A stretch of 64,000 nt of DNA, from the NCBI RefSeq assembly GCF_033807715.1, contig NC_084597.1:12517170-12581169 (forward strand), read 5' to 3'. This DNA comes from Cololabis saira. Its lineage: Eukaryota; Chordata; Actinopteri; Beloniformes; Belonidae. The notes under the pieces were generated by a model. The model ran no database searches. It was not told the DNA's origin and saw nothing but the letters and a program-made list of their open reading frames with translations. This document shows, in pieces, positions 26,801-39,581 of this stretch (position 1 is the first letter of the stretch; each line of letters opens with the position of its first letter). The position numbers were made by a program, and so were the translations under genes.

Positions 26801-27435
26801 GTTTTAAAAATAACCATTTACCCCCAAGTAATAATACTTTAATAATACGATGATAATAATAAAATAATAATGATAATAATAATAAAACAAGAAACAATAT
26901 TGCGGTCAGTACTTTTAGATGCAGATTAGTCAAGCTCCGTCTATAGTCCAACTAGGCCACTCATTTAAACAGACTCCTTTCTGTGTCAAGACTAAATATG
27001 CAGATAAAAGAAAATTATTTACCACCCAAAGCATGTCACTTACACGTGATAATAGGTGGTAATGGTACCCTCTTTCAGCTTGCTAGCACTGGGCTTTAAC
27101 AGTTGACAAAACATCATATAAATCTTTTGTTGAGCTGGAACAAAAAAAAAATTAGAAAAATGGTGAACGGTGACTTGGAAAGACATAATTTTTGTACATT
27201 TTATACATCCTATACGCTTTTGTTTTTATTTCCTTCTCTGTATTGCTCTGTAGTGGCTTCCTCCGGTACGTCAGGGTTAAAGCTCGGTGTGAGAGCTAAG
27301 GAGCAGAGCGAATATGCCAGTTACAGAATTACAGGGACTAACTAACTAAGTACGATTTCAGTTGAACTGAAATTTTTACATGCATTTTAAAACTGTGACT
27401 TTAGTCAGACTAATGTAGTAATTATAATAATATAG

Positions 27436-28860
27436 TAGGGGTGTAACGGTATTTGTATTCGTCCCGTCCCGTCACGGTACGGGGGTCACGGTTCGGTACA
27501 CGCAGTCATACGGCGAATACGTCTGACTGAGTTAAAAAAAATAAAAAAAATAAAAAAAAATCAATCATCGTTTTTTTTTCCCTTATAAATATCAAAAGTC
27601 ACGTTCCATTACAGACCTAAATGTGTGCTAGTCTGTGCATATCAATAAATATATGTGCAATTCATATATCATCATAAATTGTAGGCTATAATAACGATAA
27701 AATGTTTTAATTCTTAATTTACAACTGTCCTGAACGCATCAGGTGAGCCGACGCGGATTGGGTGTAAAGCCTGATTTATGGTTCTGCGTTAAATCGACGC
27801 ATACGCCGTAGGGTACGGCGCAGTCTACGGCGAGGTTATGCGGCGACGCGCAACCTTCGCCGTGGGCGCTGCGTTGGTGTAACGCGGTACCATAAATCAG
27901 CCTTAACAGTCACAGTGAAGGAGATTAGCGCTAAAGTTTAAAAGAGGACTAAATTTGTACAAATTTTTGAATGTTACCCCGTTTTCCACGTTACCTGGAT
28001 TATTTTGGGTTATGGAAGAGTCAACTACCGTTGGTGAGTCAGTGTAACCTTCATAAATACTTTATTTATCAGAATGTGTCTTGACCAGCTGCCTGTAATG
28101 TGCTTGTGTTGTTGTGAACGAGACCGCCGAGTCTATTCTCTGTTATAGAGCTCAGAAATGATGTTACAGACCGCTGTGTCTATCTATCTAAATAGATGGT
28201 GTAATTTTAGACCAGTTATGTTTTTTTTGTATTTAAGCTGAATCAAAGATGAACTGAGTCAGTCTGTGACTCTCTGAGTTTTCAGCGCCGTGTGATTGAC
28301 AGCTGTCAGGGCGGTGTGTGTGTGTGTGTGTGTGTGTGACTTTACTCTGCTTTCTGCAGCATAGGCCTATAGGCTTGGCTCAATAAAAGTGAGAATAAAT
28401 GTAGTTTGATGGGTAGGATGATGTTGTCGAACGTTAAAATGACTATCATAAGGGCCCATGGAGAATGCTCCGCCCCCAGACGGCTGTGCCCATATGCAGC
28501 AGTAGAGGAGCCCGGGTTCAAGTACTTATTAAAAGTGCTCGAGCCTCGTTACAATGTCCCATCCCGCGCTCACATAAAAAACATAAAAAATTAAAAGCAC
28601 TAATGCACAAGTTAAATGTTTTATTCTATTTATTTTACATTTTAATAAGAGATGCTTTTTAGTTTTGTAGCCAATTGAACAAACTTTAACTTTCAAATGC
28701 TATGATCAAAATAAAGGAAGAAAAAACTCGTCTTATACATTTGGGACTTTTTGTATTTTTTTTCCCGTTGTACCGAACCCGTACTGAACCCGTACCGAAC
28801 CATGACCCCTGTACCGAGGTACGTACCGAACCGTGACTTGTGTGTACCGTGACACCCCTA
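27436..28860 (+). mobile_element. hAT element with transposase remnant (TAGGGGTGTAACGGTA family)
   Basis: 1425 bp in lrrc8a intron 1. Ends TAGGGGTGTAACGGTATTTG and GTGTACCGTGACACCCCTA. Exact TSD TAATATAG at 27428-27435 and 28861-28868. 28493-28580 reads AVEEPGFKYLLKVLEPRYNV followed by PSR, a clear hAT transposase segment, with no intact ORF around it. A 136-bp MITE is nested at 27768-27903. Confidence 0.92.
27768..27903. mobile_element. PIF/Harbinger-like MITE nested in the hAT element
   Basis: 136 bp. Ends AGCCTGATTTATGGTTCTGC and GGTACCATAAATCAGCCT are inverted repeats. 3-bp TSD TAA at 27765-27767 and 27904-27906. The core is CpG-rich and itself partly palindromic. Confidence 0.85.
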
Positions 28861-28868
28861 TAATATAG

Positions 28869-29861
28869 TAATAATTTTTTTCCCTCATTCATATAAAACA
28901 CACTAACAATTAGACATCCTTAGTTCGGCCTCACTTTCACATACTCAGACCCCAATAACTCACAAAAAATAAAAATAAATGAAAACTTAAATGTCATAAC
29001 TAATATGGTATTAAAGAACAACAGGAAAACTTTAACTCAAATGGTATTTCCATTTCACTTTAAGTACATTAAATTCATCTCGGCTGAAAGTATGCCAAAT
29101 TGAAACTATGGCCATAAAACTCACTTTAGCACCCGCACCGTTTTCTTTTGCCAAACCCAAGTTTGGAGTAGAAACTTGAACAAATGTTCTTCAAAAGATT
29201 CAATGAAAAAGGTTTGTTAGGGGAATGCACTGATAGGTTCAACTAACTTTATCTACAAAGATTTATACAAAATAAAATAACAGATGCAGTACGCATACAG
29301 TGGGTGAGATCGTTAGATTGGAGGACAAAAAAGGATTTTCTTTACTATATTTAGACAAATAAAAAAAAGTTTACAAGCATCTTATGACGTCTGAGAGCAT
29401 ATCTGATGAACAGAAGCACTAGCTCTTCCTTTTATAAACAGTCACATGAAGATATGCCACTGTTATGTTGACATTCAAACTGAACTGAAACAAAAAAAGT
29501 AAAAACTGGATTATATAGTGACGCTGCACTTGGTCCCATAGCTTGATACATTTCTCCTGAATTTGGGCCTCAAACAAAAGCTACCTTTGTGCAGGCGATC
29601 GCTGTCAATGAAGCTCGGCTACAAAGCTGAGAGGTACAGGTGAACTTGAAGGAGCAACTATATTTCAGAGCCCACCGTCCAGTTTCGCTGAAGGACGACG
29701 GTGTCTCTTAGCTGGAGCCAAACAGGAGAACAGGCCGATAAGAGTCTGGCGTAAAAAAATACCCATCCTTAAAACACCTATTCTGAAAATGTCTTCATTA
29801 TTAGATCCTGAAACACAAAAACTGAATAATACCAGGAGAAAAACATCTTTTTAAACCAAAG
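28869..29861. other. Unannotated part of lrrc8a intron 1
   Basis: AT-rich intron sequence. No exon, RNA gene or delimited element seen. Confidence 0.5.
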
Positions 29862-30499
29862 TAGGGCTGGGCGATATGGACCAAAAGTCATATCTCGATA
29901 TTTTCTAGCTGAATGGCGATACTCGATATATATCTCGATATTTTTTCCGTGCCATAATTGGGGTTTCCCCAAAAGCATTATAGCATAACATCTCTGTTAG
30001 CTTCATTTTTTTCTGAGGCAAACCCTTAAAAAAACAGTTTTAATACAAAGCCTCGTGCCAAATGTCACACAGGTACCTTTGTTAACAGAGGTCTGCACAA
30101 TATCAAAATGTATAAAACAAATGAAATAAAAATAAAGTGCCTGCATATATAGAATAAAAATGCTTCTTGAATAAAATAAAACAAATATCCCTTTCCTGCA
30201 TAACAATTAAATTAAAATACACTGTGCAATTAATACAATGTAGACAGTAACAGGCAGACTTTTCCACTGAGGTTGACAGTCGTGCAAATAACAAAACATT
30301 TGTGCAAATCTCAAATAAAACATTCAAGTCAATTTGTCACAAAATAAGCTATATCAAAATCATTTAAAAAAAAATGTAAAAAAAAATATATATATATATA
30401 TTTTTTTTTTAAATCGATATAAACGATATTGTCTCGTACCATATCGTGTTTGAAAATATATCGATATATATTAAAATCTCGATATATCGCCCAGCCCTA
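29862..30499. mobile_element. TAGGGCTGGGCGATAT family element, copy 2
   Basis: 638 bp. Ends TAGGGCTGGGCGATATGGAC and CGATATATCGCCCAGCCCTA. Exact TSD AACCAAAG at 29854-29861 and 30500-30507. Same orientation as copy 1 and very similar throughout. Confidence 0.95.
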
Positions 30500-31298
30500 A
30501 ACCAAAGCAGGGCTCACTCTCCTTGACCAGGATAAATAACTAAATAAAGACAGATGTAGAGATTGAAATATGGCTGTATGCCAGTATTCCTAAAACTGAA
30601 CAGCTTGTTTAGCCCAACTATCCATACTTTCCCTGCATCAAAAATTCATGGATTTTTGATGAAAATCACCCAAAGGATGTGACACCATCACATATTTACT
30701 GACCAAAATCCTTTGGACGACCAAAAAAAGTGATCCATTTATGATTGTCACTGCATCCAAGCCCATTTTAGTTTGATATTCAGCAGCACATGACTGTTAT
30801 TAGCAAACACGCGCCACATCAACTTCAGACATGCCACAGGTCTCTTGCTGCATAAATTCCTTGTACACCAATTACACTCTTGGTTTAGAAAAATATAACC
30901 TGGATGGTCATAAGGACATTTAAAATCTCACATTACTGCCAACAGAACTCACCAAGGAAAACATGTGCAGTTTTCCTGCCAACTCATCGGGATTGAATGT
31001 AACCAACTTGGATGTGTCTTTCCACAACAGGTCCCAGCCTTATTAGGTTGGCAACAAATTACAGGGTCTCAAAAACCAATCTCCAGAAAGGCTTACCACT
31101 GATTCTTAAGAGGACAGTTTTACACTGATGGGAGTTTCCCACAAAAATTTCACAACACACTTCAGTCACCACATACTTAATTAATTTGTCATTTACCCTG
31201 ATTCCCTTCAGTTCAGCAGTAACCTGAAAACCTTTAACATGCATTCATAATCTGTGCCTACTTCTCCAATTCTTGCAAAAACTGTATTAAATTGTGAT

Positions 31299-31299
<1 letters not shown>

Positions 31300-31391
<92 letters not shown>
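31300..31391. repeat. (CA)n microsatellite
   Basis: About 91 bp of CA dinucleotide. It directly abuts the left end of the next element, and the right flank of that element also starts CAACACACACACG. This fits insertion into a pre-existing CA tract. Confidence 0.97.
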
Positions 31392-31392
<1 letters not shown>

Positions 31393-31394
<2 letters not shown>

Positions 31395-31876
31395 GGCAAA
31401 AATATCGATATGGCAATATATCGCGATACTTTTCCAGCCGATTCAATATCGATATTCAAAATTTGAATATCGATTTTTTTTTTTTTTTTTATGTTTTTTA
31501 TCCCCGATTTTTTTTTCAGACATGCCAAAAGTTTTTTTTGCTGCATAAATTCCATATGATGTAAATAATATGAAAAACATATACAAATATGTTGTAACTT
31601 TAGCTTGTATAGTTATAATAAAACATTGTTTTGACTCAGTTTGTCCCATGAATTGTCACTATAATCTGATGAACGTGCAACTCGGATTTTAAGATCCATC
31701 ACTATCATCTGATGTACATATATACAACTTGGATTTTAAGATGTGTAATGCATTTTAACATTTTTCGGTGAACTATGTAGAATATAATAATCGGGATATC
31801 GCAATGTGTATCGTATCGTGGCTCAAGTATCGTGATGCGTATCGTATCGTGAGGTCCTTCCCAATACCCACCCCTA
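31393..31876. mobile_element. hAT-like element (GGGCAAAAATATCGATATGG family), left end eroded
   Basis: The left end GTGGGCAAAAATATCGATAT has lost its first bases to the CA tract. The right end is CAATACCCACCCCTA. Internal ATATCGAT repeats and GTATCGTATCGTG near the right end resemble the other elements here. No exact TSD because of the CA context. Confidence 0.65.
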
Positions 31877-32389
31877 CAACACACACACGTTTTCAAACAA
31901 AAAACTGCTTTTAATTTCATAATTAAATAGCATTCCCTTTGCTTGCTGACCTGTAATGATCATTTGTGTTTATAGCAAATCCAACCAACCAAGGTCATTA
32001 TTCCAGACACTAAACTCAAGTCAGTAATGATTAGAGATAAACAGAGATCCGTCTTGACCAGGCACCTTTTCTAAGCTTCCAGTTTCAGCCAATCCGCCCT
32101 GTAGGCAGCCAGCTCCTCATGTCATCAAGAATGGACAACCCAGTGCTGCAACCAGGTCAAACTGGTTCTGAAATAGGAGAATAACTTTTTTCCTTTTTGT
32201 GGTAACACCAGTGACAACACACTCATGAGAGCATACATGCTGACAACACAATCTGAGAGCAGGGCCATTGAAAACTACCTTGTAAAAGGTTTGAATGGAA
32301 GACAATTAATAACCCAGAAACTCGTTAAAAAAATAAAAAAAACCACTTTTAAAGCTAAAAATTCTAATAGTGTCTGAGATAATAATATG

Positions 32390-33985
32390 TCGTGCCAAAA
32401 AGTGATTCCTGCCAGAATCTGATTTCTGGCCACGGGAGCGAGAGCACTAAAACGTCAGATTTTCAGATTATGAAGCTCAAGAATGAGATCAAGTCATATT
32501 TAGGCAGAAACAACTTTTCATTAACTGTATTGGGCTTTCAATCAATTTTTGGCAGGTGAAAATGCCTATTTTGTGTTGTAATGGCCCTTTAAAAGAGTTA
32601 AAAGCAATCCTGTGAGCTCTAGTGTTTATATTATGAAGCTCAAGAATGAGATCAAATCATATTTAGGTAGAAACAACCTTTCATTAACTGTATTTGGCCT
32701 TCAATCAATTTTTGGCAGGTAAAAAGACCCATTTTCAGGAGAGAAATCTACGACGGAGTATTAGGGCCAAACTAAGACAAAAAAAAAATGGAAATTACAA
32801 AAATAAAGTCATAATAATATGAGAATAAAGTCGTAAAATTACCAGAATAAAGTCATAATGTTGTGAGAATAAAGTCGTAATATTACGAGAATAAAGTCGT
32901 AATATTACGAGAATAAAGTCGTAATATTAAATATATTATAAATATAACTTCACAAGATGCTCAATAGTCCTCATTTTAACACAGGGAGAAGATGCTCGTC
33001 CTGTTAGAGTTCTCATAAATTACCACTTTATTCTTGTAATATTACGACTTTATTCTCATAAATTACCACTTTATTCTTGTAATATTACGACTTTATTCTC
33101 ATAAATTACCACTTTATTCTCGTAATATTACGACTTTATTCTCATAAATTACCACTTTATTCTTGTAATATTACGACTTTATTCTCATAAATTACCACTT
33201 TATTCTTGTAATATTACGACTTTATTCTCATAAATTAACACTTTATTCTCATAAATTACCACTTTATTCTTGTAATATTACGACTTTATTCTCATAAATT
33301 ACCACTTTATTCTCGTAATATTACGACTTTATTCTCATAAATTACCACTTTATTTTTGTAATATTACGACTTTATTCTCATAAATTAACACTTTATTCTC
33401 ATAAATTACCACTTTATTCTTGTAATATTACGACTTTATTCTCATAAATTAACACTTTATTCTCATAAATTACCACTTTATTCTTGTAATATTACGACTT
33501 TATTCTCATAAATTACCACTTTATTCTTGTAATATTACGACTTTATTCTCATAAATTAACACTTTATTCTCATAAATTACCACTTGATTCTTGTAATATT
33601 ACGACTTTATTCTCATAAATTACCACTTTATTCTTGTAATATTACGACTTTATTCTCATAAATTACCACTTTATTCTCGTAATATTACGACTTTATTCTC
33701 ATAAATTACCACTTTATTCTTGTAATATTACGACTTTATTCTCATAAATTACCACTTTATTCTCATAAATTACCACTTTATTCTTGTAATATTACGACTT
33801 TATTCTCATAAATAACCACTTTATTCTTGTAATATTACGACTTTATTCTAATAAATTACCACTTTACTCTTGTAATGTTACGACTTTATTCTCGTAATTT
33901 CCAATTTTCTTTTGTCTTAGTTTGGCCCTAATACTCCGTCGTAGAAATCAGATTCTGGCAGGCTATCACTTTTTGGAACAACACC
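32390..33985. repeat. Nested fold-back element filled with an AATAAAGTCGTAATATTACG minisatellite
   Basis: The outer arms CCAAAAAGTGATTCCTGCCA (from 32396) and GGCAGGCTATCACTTTTTGG (to 33979) are inverted. An inner pair, TACGACGGAGTATTAGGGCC (32751) and CCGTCGTAG (near 33940), is also inverted and flanked by GAAATC on both sides. Between them about 1.1 kb is a degenerate array of ACTTTATTCTCATAAATTACC and TTCTTGTAATATTACGACTT units, after a short block of the opposite orientation (32800-32930). A ~95-bp segment (32470-32560) is repeated directly at 32634-32725. Confidence 0.8.
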
Positions 33986-34460
33986 GGCATGTATTGTACA
34001 GGACCAGGGTGGTTGCAAATGCAAGTAATGCTTCCTAAAGCCTCGATAACACAACTTAAAGTATTTTTTCCCACAAATACTTTATCCCCCCAAACCTCAA
34101 GATGATTAAAATAGACATAATTTATATCAAACTCTGTATCTGAATCTTTTGTTTTCGGTCTCGCCGCTGTTCTTTGTGCCAAAATACCTCAACACCTATG
34201 CTGGCCTCCAAGTGGAAAATCATTAAGGTGGTGTTTAAAATTGTAATTCTCTAAAATCAACCTTGGCTTGAAAAGTCTTGCTTTTGTTTAATGGGATAAA
34301 AAAATCTCCGGAAATCCAACATATAGTACGACCTTTTTTTTTTTTTTTTTCCTATAAATGGTTCTTGGACGACAGCACTGGAAACGACGTCTCATCCGAC
34401 CTCACGCCGACGCGCTGCGGCACTGAAATCCCCCGCAGCCGCGCTGAAAACTACCAAAAT
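33986..34460. other. lrrc8a intron 1, promoter-proximal part
   Basis: No exon recognised. A T tract (34327-34350) precedes a CpG-rich stretch starting near 34370 that leads into the probable first exon. Confidence 0.4.
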
Positions 34461-34466
34461 ACTCAC

Positions 34467-34690
34467 CTGTTTTGCTTAGGCTGCCGACTCTCGTCTCTTC
34501 CGCAAACGGATGAGACATTTCTCAAACGTTTCTCGGGGACGTGAGGCCCGTCAGACCGCAGGCCAGAGCCTCATCTGACAGTGGAGCAGAATAGAAAACA
34601 GCATGTCGATACAAAGTGAGAGTGCTGCTCCTTTTAACGCCGCGGCGGACGCGCTCAGCCAGCGCGCTGCCAAAATAAAAGCACGGACGG
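34467..34690 (-). promoter_or_regulatory. lrrc8a: Probable lrrc8a first (non-coding) exon and CpG-rich promoter
   Basis: On the minus strand, GCCTAAGCAAAACAG followed by GTGAGTATTT is a strong splice donor with the exon ending at 34467. Upstream on that strand, 34470-34690 is CpG-rich (e.g. GCCGCGGCGGACGCGC near 34640), unlike all nearby sequence. The lrrc8a coding exon has an acceptor 13 bp before its ATG and needs such a leader. The link is inferred from strand, donor and CpG content; the TSS is not mapped. Confidence 0.6.
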
Positions 34691-34753
34691 AATGACGTTA
34701 CCGGTCACGATTGCGAAGTCAAATTGGGAAATTAGTATTACTTTACACTAGGG

Positions 34754-35470
34754 CAGTGGCGTCAATTCAGTGGAAGCTAAGGTATGGCAAGGTTACGAGT
34801 CACAGAACTTAACTAGAGTATCAATCAACACGTCCAGCAAATATTCATCACAGAAGTCTGCTATGTAGCTTATCTGTGTGGTCAAGAAAATTGTCAAATG
34901 CAGTCTCGCTCACTGCAAAAACTAAAAATCTTACCAGGAATATTTGTCTTATTTCTAGTTAAAATGTCTAATTTTTAGTCAAAAAATCTCATTACACTTA
35001 AAACAAGAGTCATTAACAGAAAAATAACTTGTTATTTGACCATTTTCACCTGTTTCAAGGAAATTTTCACTTGAAATAAGTAGAAAAATCTGCCAGTGGA
35101 ACAAGATTTATCTTCTCATTACAAGCAAAAAAATCTTGTTCCACTGGCAGATTTTTCTACTTATTTTAATTGAAAATCTACTTGAAACAGGTGAAAATGG
35201 TTGTTTTTGAGTCTTGTCTTAAATGTAATGAGATTTAAAAAAAAAAAAATGAGACTAAAAATGTGACATTTTAACTAGAAATAAGACAAATATCTTGTTA
35301 AGATTTTGAGTTTTTGCAGTATATAATAACTAGTGAAATCGATCATGTTGTTCTTATTTGCATTTGTAGTTATTCCATAAATGTATTTAAAAAAACAAAC
35401 ATTTACATTTAACCCTTGAAGCCAAGGTGTGGCGGCTGCCATACCTTGCCATACCCAATTGACGCCCCTG
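34754..35470. mobile_element. CAGTGGCGTCAATT family hAT, copy 2, nested
   Basis: 717 bp with ends CAGTGGCGTCAATTCAG and CCCAATTGACGCCCCTG. Exact TSD CACTAGGG at 34746-34753 and 35471-35478; that duplicated octamer spans the left boundary of the host element. Carries the palindromic unit at 34911-35320. Confidence 0.95.
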
Positions 35471-35775
35471 CACTAGGGATGGGCGATACGGACTAAAAAA
35501 TGTATCACGATAATTTCTGGCATTTATCCCGATAACGATAAAAATGACGATAAAGAAATACCAATTCAACTCCACCTTTGTAACTATAAATCTATCACCA
35601 CATTCAGTCTTTGGAGCCCCCAAAACCCTGCTCTAAAAGATACTAAATACTACTAAACTACACCAATTAAATTGAATTGATAAAAAAACAATAAAATGAG
35701 TCCACACCTGTACTGCAAAACTGTAATGACTCAGATCCGCCATGTTTGTTACACAAAAACGTATCAAAAGGAATT

Positions 35776-36190
<415 letters not shown>

Positions 36191-36361
36191 CACGTACGTT
36201 GTGCGTGGATTTAACCACAGAACCATAAATCAACTTTACACAAAAACGTCATCAACGGGAATTTATCGTTTTTACCGCGATATGACAAATTCTTACCGTG
36301 GGGAATTTTTTTGACGGTTTATCGTGAACGGTAAAATATCACTCATTCCTACTTTACAAGT

Positions 36362-36480
36362 CTAACGGACAAAACACCGGCCCTGGTATTGTCGAAGGGA
36401 CAGATACAGGAAATATTTCCTGCCACATGCCATCAAATTGTACAATAACAGCTAAAAGGGACAAATAAAAAAATAAATCT
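36362..36480 (+). mobile_element. L2-like LINE C-terminal scrap
   Basis: Plus-strand translation contains KRQIQEIFPATCHQIVQ, resembling the end of L2-type polyproteins, then A-rich sequence. Short and broken. Confidence 0.45.
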
Positions 36481-36779
36481 CTTTATTTTCTATTCACACT
36501 GCCTTTTACTGTATATACTCTTTGCACAACACTTTGTTATGACCGCTTGCTGCTTTATTTTATTTTATTATCTCTTGATATTTTATTTTGTACATTTTGT
36601 ACAGTCTGTTCTTTACCATACCCTCATAGTTAATACCTACCCTCATCCTATATGTTGTCCACCGTCACGGTGTGTAGAGGCAATGCTGCCTCTACACTAC
36701 AATTTCCCAGCTCTATCTATTTTGACCCAATCACTGGGTTTAATGTGTTCCTATACCCAGTGTTATGAAAACAGTGCAT

Positions 36780-36782
36780 CAC

Positions 36783-36864
<82 letters not shown>
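36780..36864. repeat. (ATC)n microsatellite
   Basis: About 28 ATC triplets. The 155-residue plus-strand and 60-residue minus-strand reading frames over it are repeat artefacts (poly-Ser and poly-Met). Confidence 0.97.
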
Positions 36865-36865
<1 letters not shown>

Positions 36866-38460
36866 CGGGAGCTGATGAAGGTCCTGCTGTGGCAAACATG
36901 TCAGTTACTTTTGCACATTTGGCAGCGTTTGCTTGGAGTCTTTTTCTTTCTCTTGCACATATTCTCCCCGCTTCCTTTCTATTTTCTCTCTTATTCTCAT
37001 TTTTAACAAATACCTGCTTTTGTGATGGAAAATTCAGCCCTGGCTACTTGTTTAAACCAAAACTGCTGAGAGTAGCAAAATAATAGCCTTGGCCCAGCTA
37101 CACGTACAGACTGTTAGTCCGCTCAAAAAAAGATTAACACTGTCTTTAAACATGTTTTTTGGCGTCTCGTATTGTAAGAATGAATCGTCTTTTGTGCCTT
37201 AAACACATTATGCTTCCTCTGTTTTATTGTCTTTCTGCATCGAGACACCTCATGTATGTTTTGACCATTTTGCATGCAACCGTTTCAATAAATCTACTGA
37301 AATCTGGATCATCTCTCAAGTCTTATTCTTGGTAACTTAGTCACCACCCACTTCTAAAACATAGTGTACCGGTGAATGATTAGTGGATATAAGCAGTGTG
37401 TGAAAATATTTATGCAACAAACAGAACCTTGTAAAATTGTATTCAGTTCCTCAGTTTAGGGCTTCAGTTTTGGTCTTAGTCAATTAAAGACTATTGTTAT
37501 GAATGCACAATATATTCCCTATTCACTTATTATTTTTGGGGATTTAGCACACAGGAAGAAAATACAAAATGTATGTGCATTACTTGACAGAATATTATAG
37601 GTCAACTATATATATGTATAATAGGATTTTAGCTCAGATTTGTGTCACACTAGGAATTCAAAAAGCTAGATTTGCTTTGGTCTTTAACACTTTGTTTGAA
37701 CCAACATTTGTGGCTTAAAGAATATAGAAAAAACTGTTATTTTTAATACTTTCACAGACACTGATACATAAAAGTGACAATTAAGATGCCATTAAGAACA
37801 CCCAACCATAGATCATTGAGATTGCTAAGCTTACATGACCTGAAGTCAAGTTGTATTTTAGCATCTCAGCTTGTTATGCAGTCTAATTTTCAGAAATATT
37901 ATATTTATTTTTGTATATTTATGGCACCTATGATGGCTTCTGTTGCACCTTTTCTGGCTCATCATTTTGTCAGCTTTTGATGCCCGAATGATGCACATTA
38001 GGGTTGTGTAATGGTGTATAAAGGAAGTTTGTTGGAGTTGAAATACATTTTTTCTGCCACATACACTTTGGCCTAATGTCTCTCCTGAAATATAGACTAC
38101 TAAAAAACGTGTCTCAAGTACTCCCTCATCCTGTTTTAGTCTTTCCTGCTGTTTCATGGTGTGATTCATTTTTCTTCATCTCTAGATACAGGTTTCTGTT
38201 GATTCCTCTGAAGCAGTTATTTGGGCACCTTTTGTGTCGTTTTCCTGCCCCATAAAACCAGACTTCCTTCCTATTGTACTCAAATGCTCAGATGGTTTCT
38301 GTGAGTACCGGCAGTCTGAAACCCCAGATGTTCTTGAGCTGCAAGAAAGTTGCTTTGAAAGTACCGGTAGGCTGAATAAGGCATGATAAACTCGTGTGAA
38401 GTAAAACATAAGCATCCAGTCCTTATGTAAACATTACTGAAATGTCATTAGGGCAATCAG
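36865..38460. other. Intergenic stretch between lrrc8a and dnlz
   Basis: AT-rich sequence with AATAAA-like motifs (e.g. near 37288) and no supported exon. The reading frames here are short and unlike any protein I know. Confidence 0.4.
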
Positions 38461-38479
38461 TCAATTAAACATATGCAGT

Positions 38480-38863
38480 ATGATCTACTGTATCTGCATC
38501 TGGTACAGCAGCTGTACAGCAGCTCAGAGGAAAGACCTCCAGAGGGTCATCACCACCGCCCAGAAGATAATCGGCTGCCCTCTCTCCACACTGGAACAAC
38601 TCCACCGCTCCTGTTGTCAGGAAAAATATAATAAAAGACACTTCACACCCCGGACACTCACTGGTTGAACTGCTGCCATCTGGGAGGAGATGCAGACTAA
38701 TGAAAACGAGGACAAACAGACTCAAACACAGCTTTTATCCAACAGCAATAACCACTCTTAACAAAAACAGGAGCTAATGTGCAATAACAATAACAAAAAT
38801 GATTGTATGCTGATGAAGGTTCTTGTGGGGTCTGTGTGTTGATGTGGAAGGGTGAATGTGTCT

Positions 38864-38900
<37 letters not shown>

Positions 38901-39030
38901 TATATATATATTTATTTTATTTGTTTATATTTTAAATTACATTTTATTGGATTATTATATATATGATGCGCTGACTGGAGAGCACTTTTAATTTCGTTGT
39001 ACATAAGTTATAATGACAATAAAGAACTAT
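38480..39030 (+). mobile_element. L2-like LINE 3' end
   Basis: Plus-strand reading YSSCTAAQRKDLQRVITTAQ, then KIIGCPLSTLEQLHRSCC, is the familiar last part of L2-type reverse transcriptase polyproteins. In shifted frames LPSGRRCRLMKTRTNRLKHS and FYPTA follow. A TA-rich tract (38866-38912) and the tail GACAATAAAGAACTATCTAT end it. Frameshifts make it non-functional. Confidence 0.75.
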
Positions 39031-39277
39031 CTATCAGTGTATTTCAACTAAGGTCAATTATGGTAAATCCATTTAAAGATAATTATTACATTTAATGCAG
39101 CAGCAACTGATTGAACTTAGTTTTAAACGTTGTTTGGTCACTGTATTTTGATGTTATTACAACAAATGAATGTCTGTTAGTTGTGAGTCAGTTGTCTACT
39201 GTTAAGTGTTTTTCAAAGTGTTGTTTCAGCTACTGGATGCCCTAAATTTCCTTTAGGATTGATAAAATATCCATATT

Positions 39278-39440
<163 letters not shown>

Positions 39441-39581
39441 CCCAAACACTTGTCTTTAATGAACTTTATTTTGAAAGGAACCGGATGTGTGATGCCATCA
39501 AAGCGCGTCAACTTCCTTGTTGACGAAACCTTCGTGTAATACACAAAAACATCTGCTAGCCCTTTAGGAACATAGACTACC

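Noticed and set aside
32800..33910. Possible CRISPR-like array of regular repeats
   Set aside because: Repeats are contiguous with no unique spacers, lie in a vertebrate intron and are bounded by transposon inverted repeats.
36539..37006. 155-residue ORF with a long serine run
   Set aside because: Serine run comes from the (ATC)n repeat; the rest has no protein-like similarity and no splice or start context.
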